DNA of 64,000 bases, taken from Chloracidobacterium sp. Lineage in GTDB: Bacteria; Acidobacteriota; Blastocatellia; Pyrinomonadales; Pyrinomonadaceae. A program made the translations under genes and the position numbers. Location: the NCBI GenBank assembly GCA_016711345.1, contig JADJTD010000001.1, positions 186,001 through 250,000 on the forward strand, in the 5' to 3' direction. The notes under the pieces are model-generated. The model did not search any database. It was not told where the DNA came from and saw only the letters and a list, made by a program, of their open reading frames with translations. Each line of letters begins with the position of its first letter. Position 1 is the first letter of the stretch. Below, in pieces: positions 54,804-64,000 of this stretch.

Positions 54804-55081
54804 TCTTCAGGGAGGCTCTTTATTTTGTCTGCCTCTGCGATCTCGGCGCACTCAGCGTTGAAATTTTCTCAGGGACGCAAGAATTCATCCTGTCGCCAAC
54901 CGCGACGAATTAACCGCCATGACGCGGCATGATCTTTGAAAGTATATTTGGGACGCACATGTCAGACCGGGAGCGATAGCGGCTGGATTCCCTACTGCAA
55001 TTTCTGGGACGCGCAATTGCCCACGATCATAGTTTATCTTTGTGATCTTCGTGTTTTTGTGGTGAAAAATCTCAGGGACGC
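54671..55081 (+). repeat. Dispersed GGGACGC motif, six copies in 411 bp
   Basis: GGGACGC occurs at 54671, 54785, 54872, 54950, 55006 and 55075, always on the plus strand. Several have the longer form CTCAGGGACGCAA. Two copies follow a similar CTCTGCG/TTGTGAT-type tract (54830-54880 and 55038-55082). The first copy is inside the hypothetical gene. Confidence 0.6.
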
Positions 55082-55154
55082 AAAAAGGCTGCGTTTTTAC
55101 ACGCAGCCTTTTATCTATGCCCGCCTCAAGAGCGGGGCAAATGTAAACAATGGC
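54804..55154. other. Noncoding interval before the metalloprotease gene end
   Basis: It contains four full GGGACGC copies (the second, at 54785, lies just before it), two degenerate CTCTGCG-type tracts, and the terminator at 55083-55112. No open frame with gene-like features was found. Confidence 0.5.
55083..55112 (-). terminator. Intrinsic terminator of the M36 protease gene
   Basis: AAAGGCTGCGT (55084-55094) pairs with ACGCAGCCTTT (55101-55111) around a 6-nt loop. On the minus strand it is followed by TTTTT. It lies 43 nt after the stop. Confidence 0.85.
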
Positions 55155-58100
55155 CTACTCTGCCGGATCGGCAACGAAGTCCATATTGACAACGTTATCG
55201 ATCAAGCTGACCACCTGGCTCGGTGTATTGAATGTGTAACGCTGTGAATTGACCGTCACAACATATGTCGCACCCGTTCCAAGGCCGTCGAACGTGAAGT
55301 AGCCGAACGAACCCGTCGTAGTAACGATCGGCTCGATGAGCGAATCGCCGGTGATAATAACCTTAGCATTGCGAATGCCGAGGCCGTCAGCCGTCAATAC
55401 GCGTCCTGAGATCGACGCATTTGCCGCCGTCGATGAGAGGAACTCGAGTCCCCATCCGCCGTTCACGCAGCCCGTGATCGCCTCAGGTGAGAACAGGCTT
55501 CCTGCATCGTCACGCATATAGAGGCTCCATGTGCCGTTCGAGTTGGTCAAACCATAGTTGCCAAGCAACGTCTGAGTTCCGGTACCACCAACCGTGCTGC
55601 CCGGTTCACTGTAAGGTCCAGCAGGTGCCGGTGCCGGGAAGTTCGTCTGTCCGGGCTCCCATGTCGTTGGTTCAAATACTCCGGTTGTCAGTGCAGCCGA
55701 ATTCGGAAGCACCTGGCCGGCAGCATCTGCGAACGTCAAGGTCACAGGTGTCACCAGATCAAGAACGCCGCCTGAGTCAGCCGCGAGGACAAATTTCTGT
55801 CCGCCCGGTCCGACCAGCAGGAAGTCCATGCTGTCAGGAACCTGATGTGCCACGTCAAAGAGCGTTACGCGGATCGATCCGATCTGGGACGGTCCACCCG
55901 CAACTGTGATCGTTGACGGATAAAGCGAAGCCGGTTGTCCAAGTGTCGTACACATTGCACCCGCAGAGCGGAATGCACTTGCTACGTCGTTGATGTTAAG
56001 GACAGCCGAGCTTGGCGAACCAACTGCAGCACCGGTAATTGTCATATTGACCGTCTGAACAGGTTCAACAAGCGTGTCGCTGCAAATCGTTACATTTACC
56101 GTCTTCGAACTATCGGTCGGGTTAAATGTCACTGCCTGAGCAACGCTGATGTAATCGACTCCCGATGTGCACGATGCTCCGCCAGTTGCTGTTCCGTTCG
56201 ACGTCGCAAAGTTCACCGTCGTCGTTCCGGTAATATCACCCGTGCGGTTCAGCGTAATGGTTGCGATCTGTGATTCATCCTCGGTGTATGTCGCCGAGCT
56301 GAACTGAACAGATGCAACGCCGGAAGGCGTACTCGTTGCGGTTGCCGTCGGAGCAGTCGTCGATGTTGACGTCGGAGTTGACGTCGACGTCGAGGTTGCC
56401 GTCGGTGTTCCGCAGGCTCCGCCGAAGACCAGTGAGAATGCTCTCGCCGAACCTGTGTCGCCGCCTGCGTTGTCGCTGATGTTGATCACCCAGTTGCCGT
56501 CAGCATTCTGGCCGTCAAACGCACTCAGCGGATTGTTCGGTGCAAACGTTCCCGTCGGGAATGCTGCATTCGTGTCTGCTCCGCACTGTGTCTCGATCGA
56601 CGGGAATCCGCCGTCGTCATCCAGCGTCAGCTGTGCAAGGTTGTTGCTCGCACATCCGAATGTCGTTGCAGGTACTCCAGGTCGGTCATACGCCGCCACT
56701 GTCGTTCCGCCGGGTGAAGTTATCCTCACCACGATATCTCCAACCCATGAATGGTTCAGTCCCGGTGTCGTAGATGCAGGGTCTGCACTCTGTGTTCCGT
56801 CAAACCGGAAGTTCAGGTCTGACACCGTTCCTACTCCGCTCACTGGTATTGTGAAGTTTATTCCGGCAGGTACGTTATCCGTTATCGCAACCGCAGGTCC
56901 CGTATAGCTGGCCGTTGTTCCGCAGCTCGGTGTTCCTGTCGAGGTCGCTGTCGCCGTTGCCGCTACCGTCGACGTTGACGTCGCTGTTGCTGCAGGCGTT
57001 CCCGTCGACGTTGCCGTCGGTGTTCCACAGGCTCCGCCGCCGTTGAGAATGAACGGAATATCCTGTGCCGCTAGGGCTGTTCCCGTGTCGATCACAGCGG
57101 CATAGGTCGTCGGAGCACCTATCGTGCCTTGAACTGCGTTCGATCCGGGCTTGTTCACCTGTCCGAGAATGCTCACCGGCGGTACGAACGGGCCTGATGC
57201 TCCTGTTCCGCCAAGTTGGAATTCCAGCCAATAGGTTCCGGCCGGAAGTGTTGTGCCGACATTTGCTATCGTTGCCATTATCGGCCTTGTTGCTCCTGTC
57301 GGGGCTGCATCCGTAGCTCGATATGCTCCGCTCCATGCCGATGATGCAAAGCGATTCGTCGTCAGATCGCCAAACACCACCGTGCTGCCAACCGCACCAG
57401 GAACTCCGTTCCAGATCTGTACTCGTGCAGTGTTGAATGTGCTAGGCGACGTAGCCGATCCCGTCTGATAGCCGTACAGCGTTACCGTATTGATCGTCCA
57501 TCCGCCCGCAGGTACCACAAAATCATCTGCCAGCGTATTTCCAGGAGCCGTTGTCGTTGACCCGAATCCAAGAATGTTCAACCCGAGCCCTGTCTGTAGT
57601 GCACTTAGCGGTGCTCCTCCTACTCCGCCCGTCGGATTTGTCACTAGCGGGCCGTTGTCATACAGTACGCCTCCGGGTGTACACGTCGGGTTTCCCGTCG
57701 GAGTATTTGCAGGTGTGTTTGTTGACGTTGATGTTGCCGTCGCTGCAGGCGTTCCCGTCGACGTTGCCGTCGGTGTCGCTCCGCCGGGTAGGATCACTCG
57801 ATAAGTTCCGAGCACCACCGCGGTGGGCAAGTCAGCCGCATCATCCGCCGGGAAGTATATGTTGCCGCTAGCCGGGGCGGTCAACAGGGCCGCATACGCT
57901 GCCGGGGTGATCGTCCAGGTCCCCGCACCCGTGAATGCCAACTGGCCGGCAGTGAAGGTTGTTGTTGCTGTTGCCGAGTAGCTAAATACGTTTAGTCCCG
58001 GGTCTGTATTGTTGAGACGGAACAGCGCCGGCGTGTTGTCCGTCGGCACCGAGGCTGCCGTCAGATTGCCGCTCACCAGGGTCGTAGTGCCGAACACGAA

Positions 58101-61100
58101 GGTGCCTGCGTTAGCGAACATATTCTGGAAGTAGAAGCCCGTCGTTGTGCTGCCGCTGATCGTCGCCGCAGACACGCCGCTCGTCGCTGTGATCGTGATC
58201 CGATTAGTTGTCGTCGCATCGATCACTAACAACTCACCGCTAGGTGATCCCGTCGGCGTTGCCGTTGCTGTCGCTGTTGCTGTCGCGGCTACTGTCGACG
58301 TTGATGTTGCCGTCGCCGCAGGCGTTCCCGTTGACGTTGCCGTCGGTGTTCCGCATGCTCCGCCGAAGACCAGTGAGAATGCTCTCGCCGATCCTGTGTC
58401 GCCGCCTGCGTTGTCGCTGATGTTGATCACCCAGTTGCCGTCAGCATTCTGGCCGTCAAATGCACTCAGCGGATTGTTCGGTGCAAACGTTCCCGTCGGG
58501 AATGCTGCATTCGTGTCCGCTCCGCACTGTGTCTCGATCGACGGGAAGCCTCCATCGTCATCCAGCGTCAGCTGTGCAAGGTTGTTGCTCGCACATCCGA
58601 ATGTCGTTGCTGGTACTCCAGGCCGGTCATACGCCGCTACTGTCGTTCCTCCGGGTGACGTTATCCTCACCACGATGTCTCCAACCCATGAATGGTTCAG
58701 TCCCGGTGTCGTAGATGCAGGGTCTGCACTCTGTGTTCCGTCAAACCGGAAGTTCAGGTCTGACACCGTTCCTACTCCGCTCACTGGTATCGTGAAGTTT
58801 ATTCCGGCAGGTACGTTGTCCGTTATCGCAACCGCAGGTCCCGTATAGCTCGCCGTCGTTCCGCAGCTCGGTGTTCCCGTCGAGGTCGCTGTCGCCGTTG
58901 CTGCTACCGTCGACGTTGACGTCGCCGTTGCTGCCGAGGTTGGCGTCGAGCTTGGCGAAGCGGTCGCAGTCGCGGTAGGCGAACCGACAACGCATCCCGC
59001 AGTCGTAGCAATACCTAACGTCCAGCCGCCGGCAAACGTGCCCACGTCAGTGCCGGCATCATCTACTACATATAAGCTCCAAGTTCCATTTGGATCGGTA
59101 CCCCCAAAGGCTGTACCGAAAGTATCCGTTCCAGCAGTCGCCGGATTAAGGAACGGTGACGCAGGTGCAGGAGCCGGGAAGGCATCTCCGGTAGTGTAAT
59201 TGGTCGGTCTGAATGATCCCGTTGGTGGTGCAGTGGTAGCAGTTGATGGAACAATCGCCGCCGCATCATCATCAAACGTGTAAGTCTGACCGGTCCAATC
59301 AGGAGTGCCGAGGGCGTCTGAATAGACGATGAACTTCACACCGGTCGGGCCGACAAGCAATACGTCAACGTCTCCCGGGAAAGTATGGGTCATCTGATTA
59401 AGCGTGACCGTTAACTTTGTAACTGTGCCGGATAGACCTGAAACCGTAATGTTTGAGGGAAACGGATTTGAGGGTGCTCCGGTAGTTGCCCCAGTTCCGG
59501 TCGCAGGAATTAGGATAGCCGCAGAATTCGTAAAAGGTGCGGGTGCACACGGCGTCGTAAAGCCAGAAGCCGACGAGTACGAACCATCACCGCATGGGTT
59601 GACGGCTCTCACGCGCCAGAAGTATTGAGTGACCGAAGTTAACGCAACATTTGTTGTCCACGTCGTTGCGGTGAGACCTGTCGCAGATGCAATTACATTA
59701 GTAAATGCTGCATCAGTAGCGACCTGGATGTCATATGTAGTTGCCCCCGGAGACGCGTTCCATGTGAAAGTCGGAGACAACCCGGTTGTAACTCCGCCAT
59801 TAGCCGGTGAAACCAATACGGGAGCAGCGGCCGCACCGTTCGAAACGTCTAAGGTAACATTTTGATTATGAACCAAAGCACCAGAGGTTCCCACTACATT
59901 AATGGTACTGCTGCCAGTCGGCACAGAAGCCGTGTTGCTCAAAGTCATCGTTGAGCTTGATCCGGGAGTAACAGGATTCGGAGAAAATGTAACTGTTGTT
60001 CCAGCCGGCTGACCAGTCGCACTGAGCGTGATGGGGTCAGTGAAATTCATTAAAGATTCCGTGGTAACGGTGTAAACTGCATTCGTTCCCGCACAGATGC
60101 CTTGGCTTGCGGGTGTGACGGCAACGTTGAAGTCGGGAGCGTAACCCTCAAATGATTCGGTAACAGCTGAGGCTGACTGAACGCTCGCTGTTCTTCCCAT
60201 ACCGCGGCGTCTGAATCCTTCGCGAACGTCATCGGCATCGGCATCGGCCTCAGGTGCTCTTGGAAGAGCAGCAGCGGCAGCGATGATCGCATCACGGCCC
60301 TGAAGCATATTTGGGCTGATCGGCGATAATTTCATACCGTCGGTTACCATTTGGAGAACTTTAGTAGTGCCCGCCTGGAATCCGACTCGTGAAATCAAGA
60401 GTGCACGGACTTCCCATAGAGCACTCTTCCATATCTCGCCCGCGTTATGAACCTGATTGCAACTGCCCGAGGTCGCGATAGCCGGATTTCTCGGGAACGC
60501 ACTTGTGACCGCAGTCGTCGTCGTGCCGAGTGTTGTATCACAACCTGTGTTGATATGTTTGAAGGTCAGCGGATTATACGGACACGGGCCATTGTTACAG
60601 GCAGGACGATTTGGACCGCCGGTAGATGCGATCACTGCCGTAGGAAAGCGTCTGATGCCATAAAAATAGTTGGACGTGAATCCGGAAGCTAAACTAAGAA
60701 GCGGGTGGCCGCCGAGACCGTAAACGCCGTTTGGGTCGTCCGTGGGTTCTGCGAGCATGGTTGCTCCATAGAAATCGCCCCATCCTTCGCCCATCATTCC
60801 GCCCTGAACGCCCAGACCGCTTCCGTTACCATGTAGACGATTTGAAGTTCCGTGTGTGACCTCATGAATAACGATATCGCCATCAGCAGTTCCATCTCGG
60901 TCAGGTGTCGGCCCTGTCCACAAATACATCTGCATACGACCACGGCCGCCGTCGGCGGGGGTATTGAAATTTGCGTTATTGGTGCCACTCGAGTCCTGGC
61001 CTTCAGAACTTACGCGGTCATTTGCTACGCCTCCACGACCAAAGTTGTCCTGTTGGAAATTGCGTGCCTGTTCAGTAAAACCCCGCAGATACAATTCATC

Positions 61101-62495
61101 GTGGTAGAGGTTCATTAAGTAGAACATCTGAATGACAGCTCCTCGCTGAGCTTGAGCGGTAAGGGGATCGTCACCAGGTGCGGGGGATCCCGGCGGCGGA
61201 TTCCAGGTTGACGAAAACACCCGATCTGGCGTACCGGTTTGTGGAGCATCAACGCCATTCGTTCCATCACGGTCTATGCCCGCTTGGTTAGAATTACCAT
61301 CGGTAATATTTGTTCCATCCGTAACCCAGCCGTTGTTATTGAAAGTAAACGGGGCTTCATTGCCAACCCGCGTTACGTTGTTACGCGCGAGTATCGCTCC
61401 CTGAGCGCCTACTGTCGGATCGTTGGGCGGAACCGAAATGTACGGCGACAAAGGAGCAACACTATCTGTAGCATTAATGTAAGCGTTCGGGTTTGTATAA
61501 ACATTATAGGTTGCGGCTTGGGTCTGATCGTCCCCTATGTTTTTGTGCCATAAGACAACGCCGCTCTGAGCTTCAACAATAACATAATAAGCATTCACCG
61601 GACGCCAGAACAGAACTCTCCATGAAGGCACCGCAACGCCAGGCTCCGTCGGGAAATACATTTTCTCTGCGGTGGTTGCCCAGTCGCCGTTGCCAAACAC
61701 GACTTTGAGATCGGTTGATTCAGCATTGTTGCGTGTTACGTCCCAAGGGCGGAGTTCATGATTGATATGTTCCGCTCCGCTTTTTACCGCTACGAGAGGA
61801 TCGCCGAAATTTGCGGAAACGCGAGAATAATCAACGGCCGGAGCCAGATTGTTGATAACACGAATGAGTTGACCGGACTTGGTAAATCCGGCGTTTACTT
61901 CGCCTCGGAAAACGGGAATTCCATTGATCTCCTGCTCGAGACGAACATATGAAATGTTGCCGTCAGGATTTGTATAGTCCGCACCGGTCTTTAGCGAACT
62001 GATCTGCTCCTGATTGACACCAAAAAGGTCTTGATTACTCTTGAGAAAATTTCGAAGGATCTCGGGACGCCTCGCAGAAGAGGGACTTGTCAGCCATTCA
62101 ATGTTAGATCGATGAACGTCTGGGGTAACGACCTCGGGTATTCGAATATCAAGGTTGTACTCAACCCGTGCCGTCGGATGGTTTTGCTTGAATGTCGCTT
62201 CGCCACGAACAAAACCGTCACGAATGTCAGCGACGGCAGAAGCGGTTCGTCCCACCGATTGGCGAAACCCAGCTAATGCATCACGGTATTCGTTTCCCGT
62301 TTCTTCGCGGATGTCCCACATTTTGGCGATTCCCTCGTCCTGGCTTACAGTGCGAGTCATCAATCCACCGCTTTTTTCGCCGGCCGCCATCGTACTATAG
62401 TAATAGGGCACCGCAATGATCGCGGTTACTAACCCCAAAACAAACAAACTCAACACAAGGCTCCTACGAGCGTCCGCTTTAGATCGTCCTAACAT
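55155..62495 (-). CDS. Large modular fungalysin-type (M36) metalloprotease
   Basis: The start is the ATG at 62495, 9 nt after GGGAGGG. It gives 2446 residues, with a signal-anchor at about 12-34. A propeptide-like domain (about 170-250) precedes the M36 catalytic domain with the zinc site H544-E545-V-T-H548 and E570 in GEGWGD. An fn3-like domain (about 880-970) follows, then a P/proprotein-convertase-type domain (about 990-1140). Thr/Ser/Ala/Pro linkers join further modules: two identical modules of about 200 residues (about 1187-1387 and 1834-2033), other beta domains, a Calx-beta module (about 2058-2168), another P-type domain, and a C-terminal carboxypeptidase-regulatory-like domain (2352-2446). 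It is probably secreted or surface-bound. Fungalysins degrade proteins extracellularly. Confidence 0.85.
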   Translation of the reverse strand: MLGRSKADARRSLVLSLFVLGLVTAIIAVPYYYSTMAAGEKSGGLMTRTVSQDEGIAKMWDIREETGNEYRDALAGFRQSVGRTASAVADIRDGFVRGEATFKQNHPTARVEYNLDIRIPEVVTPDVHRSNIEWLTSPSSARRPEILRNFLKSNQDLFGVNQEQISSLKTGADYTNPDGNISYVRLEQEINGIPVFRGEVNAGFTKSGQLIRVINNLAPAVDYSRVSANFGDPLVAVKSGAEHINHELRPWDVTRNNAESTDLKVVFGNGDWATTAEKMYFPTEPGVAVPSWRVLFWRPVNAYYVIVEAQSGVVLWHKNIGDDQTQAATYNVYTNPNAYINATDSVAPLSPYISVPPNDPTVGAQGAILARNNVTRVGNEAPFTFNNNGWVTDGTNITDGNSNQAGIDRDGTNGVDAPQTGTPDRVFSSTWNPPPGSPAPGDDPLTAQAQRGAVIQMFYLMNLYHDELYLRGFTEQARNFQQDNFGRGGVANDRVSSEGQDSSGTNNANFNTPADGGRGRMQMYLWTGPTPDRDGTADGDIVIHEVTHGTSNRLHGNGSGLGVQGGMMGEGWGDFYGATMLAEPTDDPNGVYGLGGHPLLSLASGFTSNYFYGIRRFPTAVIASTGGPNRPACNNGPCPYNPLTFKHINTGCDTTLGTTTTAVTSAFPRNPAIATSGSCNQVHNAGEIWKSALWEVRALLISRVGFQAGTTKVLQMVTDGMKLSPISPNMLQGRDAIIAAAAALPRAPEADADADDVREGFRRRGMGRTASVQSASAVTESFEGYAPDFNVAVTPASQGICAGTNAVYTVTTESLMNFTDPITLSATGQPAGTTVTFSPNPVTPGSSSTMTLSNTASVPTGSSTINVVGTSGALVHNQNVTLDVSNGAAAAPVLVSPANGGVTTGLSPTFTWNASPGATTYDIQVATDAAFTNVIASATGLTATTWTTNVALTSVTQYFWRVRAVNPCGDGSYSSASGFTTPCAPAPFTNSAAILIPATGTGATTGAPSNPFPSNITVSGLSGTVTKLTVTLNQMTHTFPGDVDVLLVGPTGVKFIVYSDALGTPDWTGQTYTFDDDAAAIVPSTATTAPPTGSFRPTNYTTGDAFPAPAPASPFLNPATAGTDTFGTAFGGTDPNGTWSLYVVDDAGTDVGTFAGGWTLGIATTAGCVVGSPTATATASPSSTPTSAATATSTSTVAATATATSTGTPSCGTTASYTGPAVAITDNVPAGINFTIPVSGVGTVSDLNFRFDGTQSADPASTTPGLNHSWVGDIVVRITSPGGTTVAAYDRPGVPATTFGCASNNLAQLTLDDDGGFPSIETQCGADTNAAFPTGTFAPNNPLSAFDGQNADGNWVINISDNAGGDTGSARAFSLVFGGACGTPTATSTGTPAATATSTSTVAATATATATATPTGSPSGELLVIDATTTNRITITATSGVSAATISGSTTTGFYFQNMFANAGTFVFGTTTLVSGNLTAASVPTDNTPALFRLNNTDPGLNVFSYSATATTTFTAGQLAFTGAGTWTITPAAYAALLTAPASGNIYFPADDAADLPTAVVLGTYRVILPGGATPTATSTGTPAATATSTSTNTPANTPTGNPTCTPGGVLYDNGPLVTNPTGGVGGAPLSALQTGLGLNILGFGSTTTAPGNTLADDFVVPAGGWTINTVTLYGYQTGSATSPSTFNTARVQIWNGVPGAVGSTVVFGDLTTNRFASSAWSGAYRATDAAPTGATRPIMATIANVGTTLPAGTYWLEFQLGGTGASGPFVPPVSILGQVNKPGSNAVQGTIGAPTTYAAVIDTGTALAAQDIPFILNGGGACGTPTATSTGTPAATATSTSTVAATATATSTGTPSCGTTASYTGPAVAITDNVPAGINFTIPVSGVGTVSDLNFRFDGTQSADPASTTPGLNHSWVGDIVVRITSPGGTTVAAYDRPGVPATTFGCASNNLAQLTLDDDGGFPSIETQCGADTNAAFPTGTFAPNNPLSAFDGQNADGNWVINISDNAGGDTGSARAFSLVFGGACGTPTATSTSTSTPTSTSTTAPTATATSTPSGVASVQFSSATYTEDESQIATITLNRTGDITGTTTVNFATSNGTATGGASCTSGVDYISVAQAVTFNPTDSSKTVNVTICSDTLVEPVQTVNMTITGAAVGSPSSAVLNINDVASAFRSAGAMCTTLGQPASLYPSTITVAGGPSQIGSIRVTLFDVAHQVPDSMDFLLVGPGGQKFVLAADSGGVLDLVTPVTLTFADAAGQVLPNSAALTTGVFEPTTWEPGQTNFPAPAPAGPYSEPGSTVGGTGTQTLLGNYGLTNSNGTWSLYMRDDAGSLFSPEAITGCVNGGWGLEFLSSTAANASISGRVLTADGLGIRNAKVIITGDSLIEPIVTTTGSFGYFTFDGLGTGATYVVTVNSQRYTFNTPSQVVSLIDNVVNMDFVADPAE
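56395..56992 (-). repeat. Direct repeat of about 598 bp, copy 2 (distal in the protein)
   Basis: It matches 58336-58933 with a constant offset of 1941 bp and no gap that I can see. The differences I checked are synonymous. It encodes the identical module GTTASYTGPAVAIT to GGACGTPTATST. Confidence 0.85.
58336..58933 (-). repeat. Direct repeat of about 598 bp, copy 1 (proximal in the protein)
   Basis: It is the partner of 56395-56992. Both copies start and end in Thr/Ala/Ser-rich linker sequence, which suggests recombination between linkers as the source of the duplication. Confidence 0.85.
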
Positions 62496-62686
62496 TCTTT
62501 CTAACCCTCCCAGATGTTTTCCTAAGTGAAATCCCAACTCTTCGAGTTGCCGACAAAACAGCAAACATCGAAAACTATCGCCAAACCAGAACTGTTCGTG
62601 CAAATACCATTTCCGTTACACGTTGGTTCCAAAGATTCAACGTAAATTCAAGCGCCACAAATTGTAAACTAAATTGTTCTGAATGA

Positions 62687-62715
62687 TTTATAACAGTTTT
62701 ACTGACTCCCGTCAA
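62687..62715 (-). promoter_or_regulatory. Sigma-70-type promoter of the M36 protease gene
   Basis: On the minus strand TTGACG (62715-62710) and TATAAA (62692-62687) have a 17-nt spacer. The leader to the ATG at 62495 is about 185 nt. Confidence 0.65.
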
Positions 62716-62760
62716 TCGAACTGCGAGTCCGAGGCAATTATTAAGAGTATCGATACCAGA

Positions 62761-63999
62761 TCATAATCCTAAACAACCAAAATCCGCCTTCGGAAAATGT
62801 CTGCCCAGCCGCACTATCCTTTTTTTCTGAGATAGTGATAAGACCGAGTCGCCTCGCCCCGAAACACCCTTGTTAATTCGATTTCTGTCTCTATTTCCCT
62901 CTACAACAGCAATTTGTTTTTCGATCTCACTTTTCGGTGCAGAAATACCGTGATTCGTTAGAATATTAGCAACTGTGCCAATCTTGTCCATGATCATACC
63001 TTCGTAGGTTAACCAATGAACCTCAAGGCGGTTGTCTCGTTCGGCGCGTAGCCATGACGCTACAAACTGAAAATACCAAGGGATCACGTATTCAATAAGA
63101 AGGTCTATCTGCTGCTCCTCTCCAAACGCTAAAAATTCGTCACGGTCGAAAAAAGTGCTGAATGTAAAACCTCTGCGATAAAAATCCAAAAGACTTACTA
63201 CCGTATCAAAGATGTTCCTAACGAGCACCACAGGCGTTATCCGAAAGGCCTGCATGAGTTGAATATTTGCTTCCGAAGCTCGCGCGTGCTGCTGGGTAAC
63301 GGTGTTAATATTGCCAAATTTCGCCAATTGCGGCATATCTATTTCGTGTTCGTTTTGAAGCGCAGCATAAACCGTAAAAAGATCGCGAAAGCCTGTAATA
63401 CCGATCAACACATTCTTCAAAAATGTCGAGCCGCTTTTGGGAGCACATGTAATGAAAATATGCCGGCCGAGATCGGATTGTGAATAATTTTGTGTGTAAT
63501 CTTTTAGCTGCGCCCGTTCTTTGGTGAAAGCAAGGGCGTTAGTAACGTCAACATAATATGAAGGGCAAGGTTGGATGGCAATTGCCTTTCGAAAACACGC
63601 CAATGCCGCAATATGTTGTCGCTTCTCATAGAAAACCACTCCTAGCTGCCTGAAGACATCTGCAAACCCTCCTCTGAACTCAGGATCCCGGGAAAGATCT
63701 CCTTTGAGTGTCAATTCAAAGATCTCGGGCAAATAGCGGTTGACCGGGGTCACGTCCTCGATCGCCAACAATTGTTCGACTCGTCTTTTATAGGCTGTCA
63801 ATAAGTTGTGCTGGAGAATGTCAAAAGTTGCGGGATTGACGTTTGCTTTTGGCACAAGCTGCTTAAAAATAAGGATCGAGCGGTCAAACTGCCCGCTATT
63901 CATAAACTCGATGCCGCGATCTATCTCTGTCTTTATATGCTCAAGAGTTGATTGCTCGTCTGGAGGCACCTTTACATTGATCTTTCGCTCCGTGGTCAT
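62761..63999 (-). CDS. Sulfotransferase-family protein with TPR-like N-terminus
   Basis: The protein has 412 residues if it starts at the ATG at 63999, and it may extend beyond the window. The N-terminal about 150 residues look like TPR-type helices (EFMNSGQFDRSILIFKQLVP, GVVFYEKRQHIAALACFRKAI). The C-terminal part has the PAPS 5'-phosphosulfate loop ITCAPKSGSTFLKN, then VVLVRNIFDTVVSLLDFYRR for the 3'-phosphate. It probably transfers sulfate from PAPS to a protein, lipid or glycan. It is divergent from nothing visible and separated by 265 nt from the protease gene start. Confidence 0.82.
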   Translation of the reverse strand: MTTERKINVKVPPDEQSTLEHIKTEIDRGIEFMNSGQFDRSILIFKQLVPKANVNPATFDILQHNLLTAYKRRVEQLLAIEDVTPVNRYLPEIFELTLKGDLSRDPEFRGGFADVFRQLGVVFYEKRQHIAALACFRKAIAIQPCPSYYVDVTNALAFTKERAQLKDYTQNYSQSDLGRHIFITCAPKSGSTFLKNVLIGITGFRDLFTVYAALQNEHEIDMPQLAKFGNINTVTQQHARASEANIQLMQAFRITPVVLVRNIFDTVVSLLDFYRRGFTFSTFFDRDEFLAFGEEQQIDLLIEYVIPWYFQFVASWLRAERDNRLEVHWLTYEGMIMDKIGTVANILTNHGISAPKSEIEKQIAVVEGNRDRNRINKGVSGRGDSVLSLSQKKRIVRLGRHFPKADFGCLGL

Positions 64000-64000
64000 A

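Noticed and set aside
58147..58848. Long plus-strand open frame of 233 codons inside the protease gene
   Set aside because: It is the antisense of the Thr/Ala/Ser-rich repeat modules of the protease and has no domain of its own.

Overview
The window looks like a chromosome segment of a diderm, moderately GC-rich bacterium, most plausibly an Acidobacteriota member (Blastocatellia or Pyrinomonadaceae type). The reasons are an outer-membrane LPS gene set (lpxD, lpxB, an LptD-like protein), a TonB receptor with an N-terminal carboxypeptidase-regulatory-like domain, large secreted proteins with Thr/Pro/Ser/Ala-rich linkers, cohesin/dockerin-like remnants, and many short palindromic intergenic repeats. 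This placement is inference from gene content, not from a marker-gene search.

Bases 1-15.7 kb are a defence-type genomic island. It carries a co-directional run: a helicase cut by the window edge, DUF4391, a DUF2779/Cas4-like nuclease, a type III-like Mod methyltransferase and a Res helicase-nuclease. An ExoI-like exonuclease and a Gabija-like pair (OLD-family ATPase/TOPRIM nuclease plus UvrD-like helicase) follow; the helicase gene is broken by a 2-nt frameshift. The run ends with a convergent tyrosine integrase and an excisionase-like gene beside the 3' end of a tRNA-Pro(GGG), the probable attachment site. The other end of the island is outside the window.

Bases 15.8-32.5 kb are mostly housekeeping: a MerR regulator, thiL, an HNH nuclease, a ParD-like antitoxin with an unusual partner, cysS (with a palindromic repeat inside the gene), a Holliday-junction-resolvase-like nuclease, cysteine dioxygenase, a GDSL hydrolase and DsbD. 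The pyruvate dehydrogenase operon (E1 alpha with a 3' frameshift, E1 beta, E2) has a DUF4160/DUF2442 pair inserted between the E1 genes. A DMT transporter, a STAS protein, lpxD and lpxB follow.

Bases 32.5-54 kb mix envelope and secreted functions: a Thr/Pro-linker propeller protein, ilvE, a small gene bracketed by two related inverted repeats, a secreted protein plus papain-like protease/lectin pair behind a palindrome-overlapped promoter, LptD-like, a lipoprotein, methylmalonyl-CoA mutase, YraN, an S9 peptidase, a TonB receptor with a nearby heme oxygenase, an unrecognised conserved protein, and a truncated cohesin/dockerin gene.

Bases 54-64 kb hold repeat-rich noncoding DNA, a small unknown gene, a 2446-residue modular fungalysin-type (M36) metalloprotease with an internal duplication of about 600 bp, and a TPR-like/sulfotransferase gene at the right edge. 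No CRISPR array and no intact transposase were seen.
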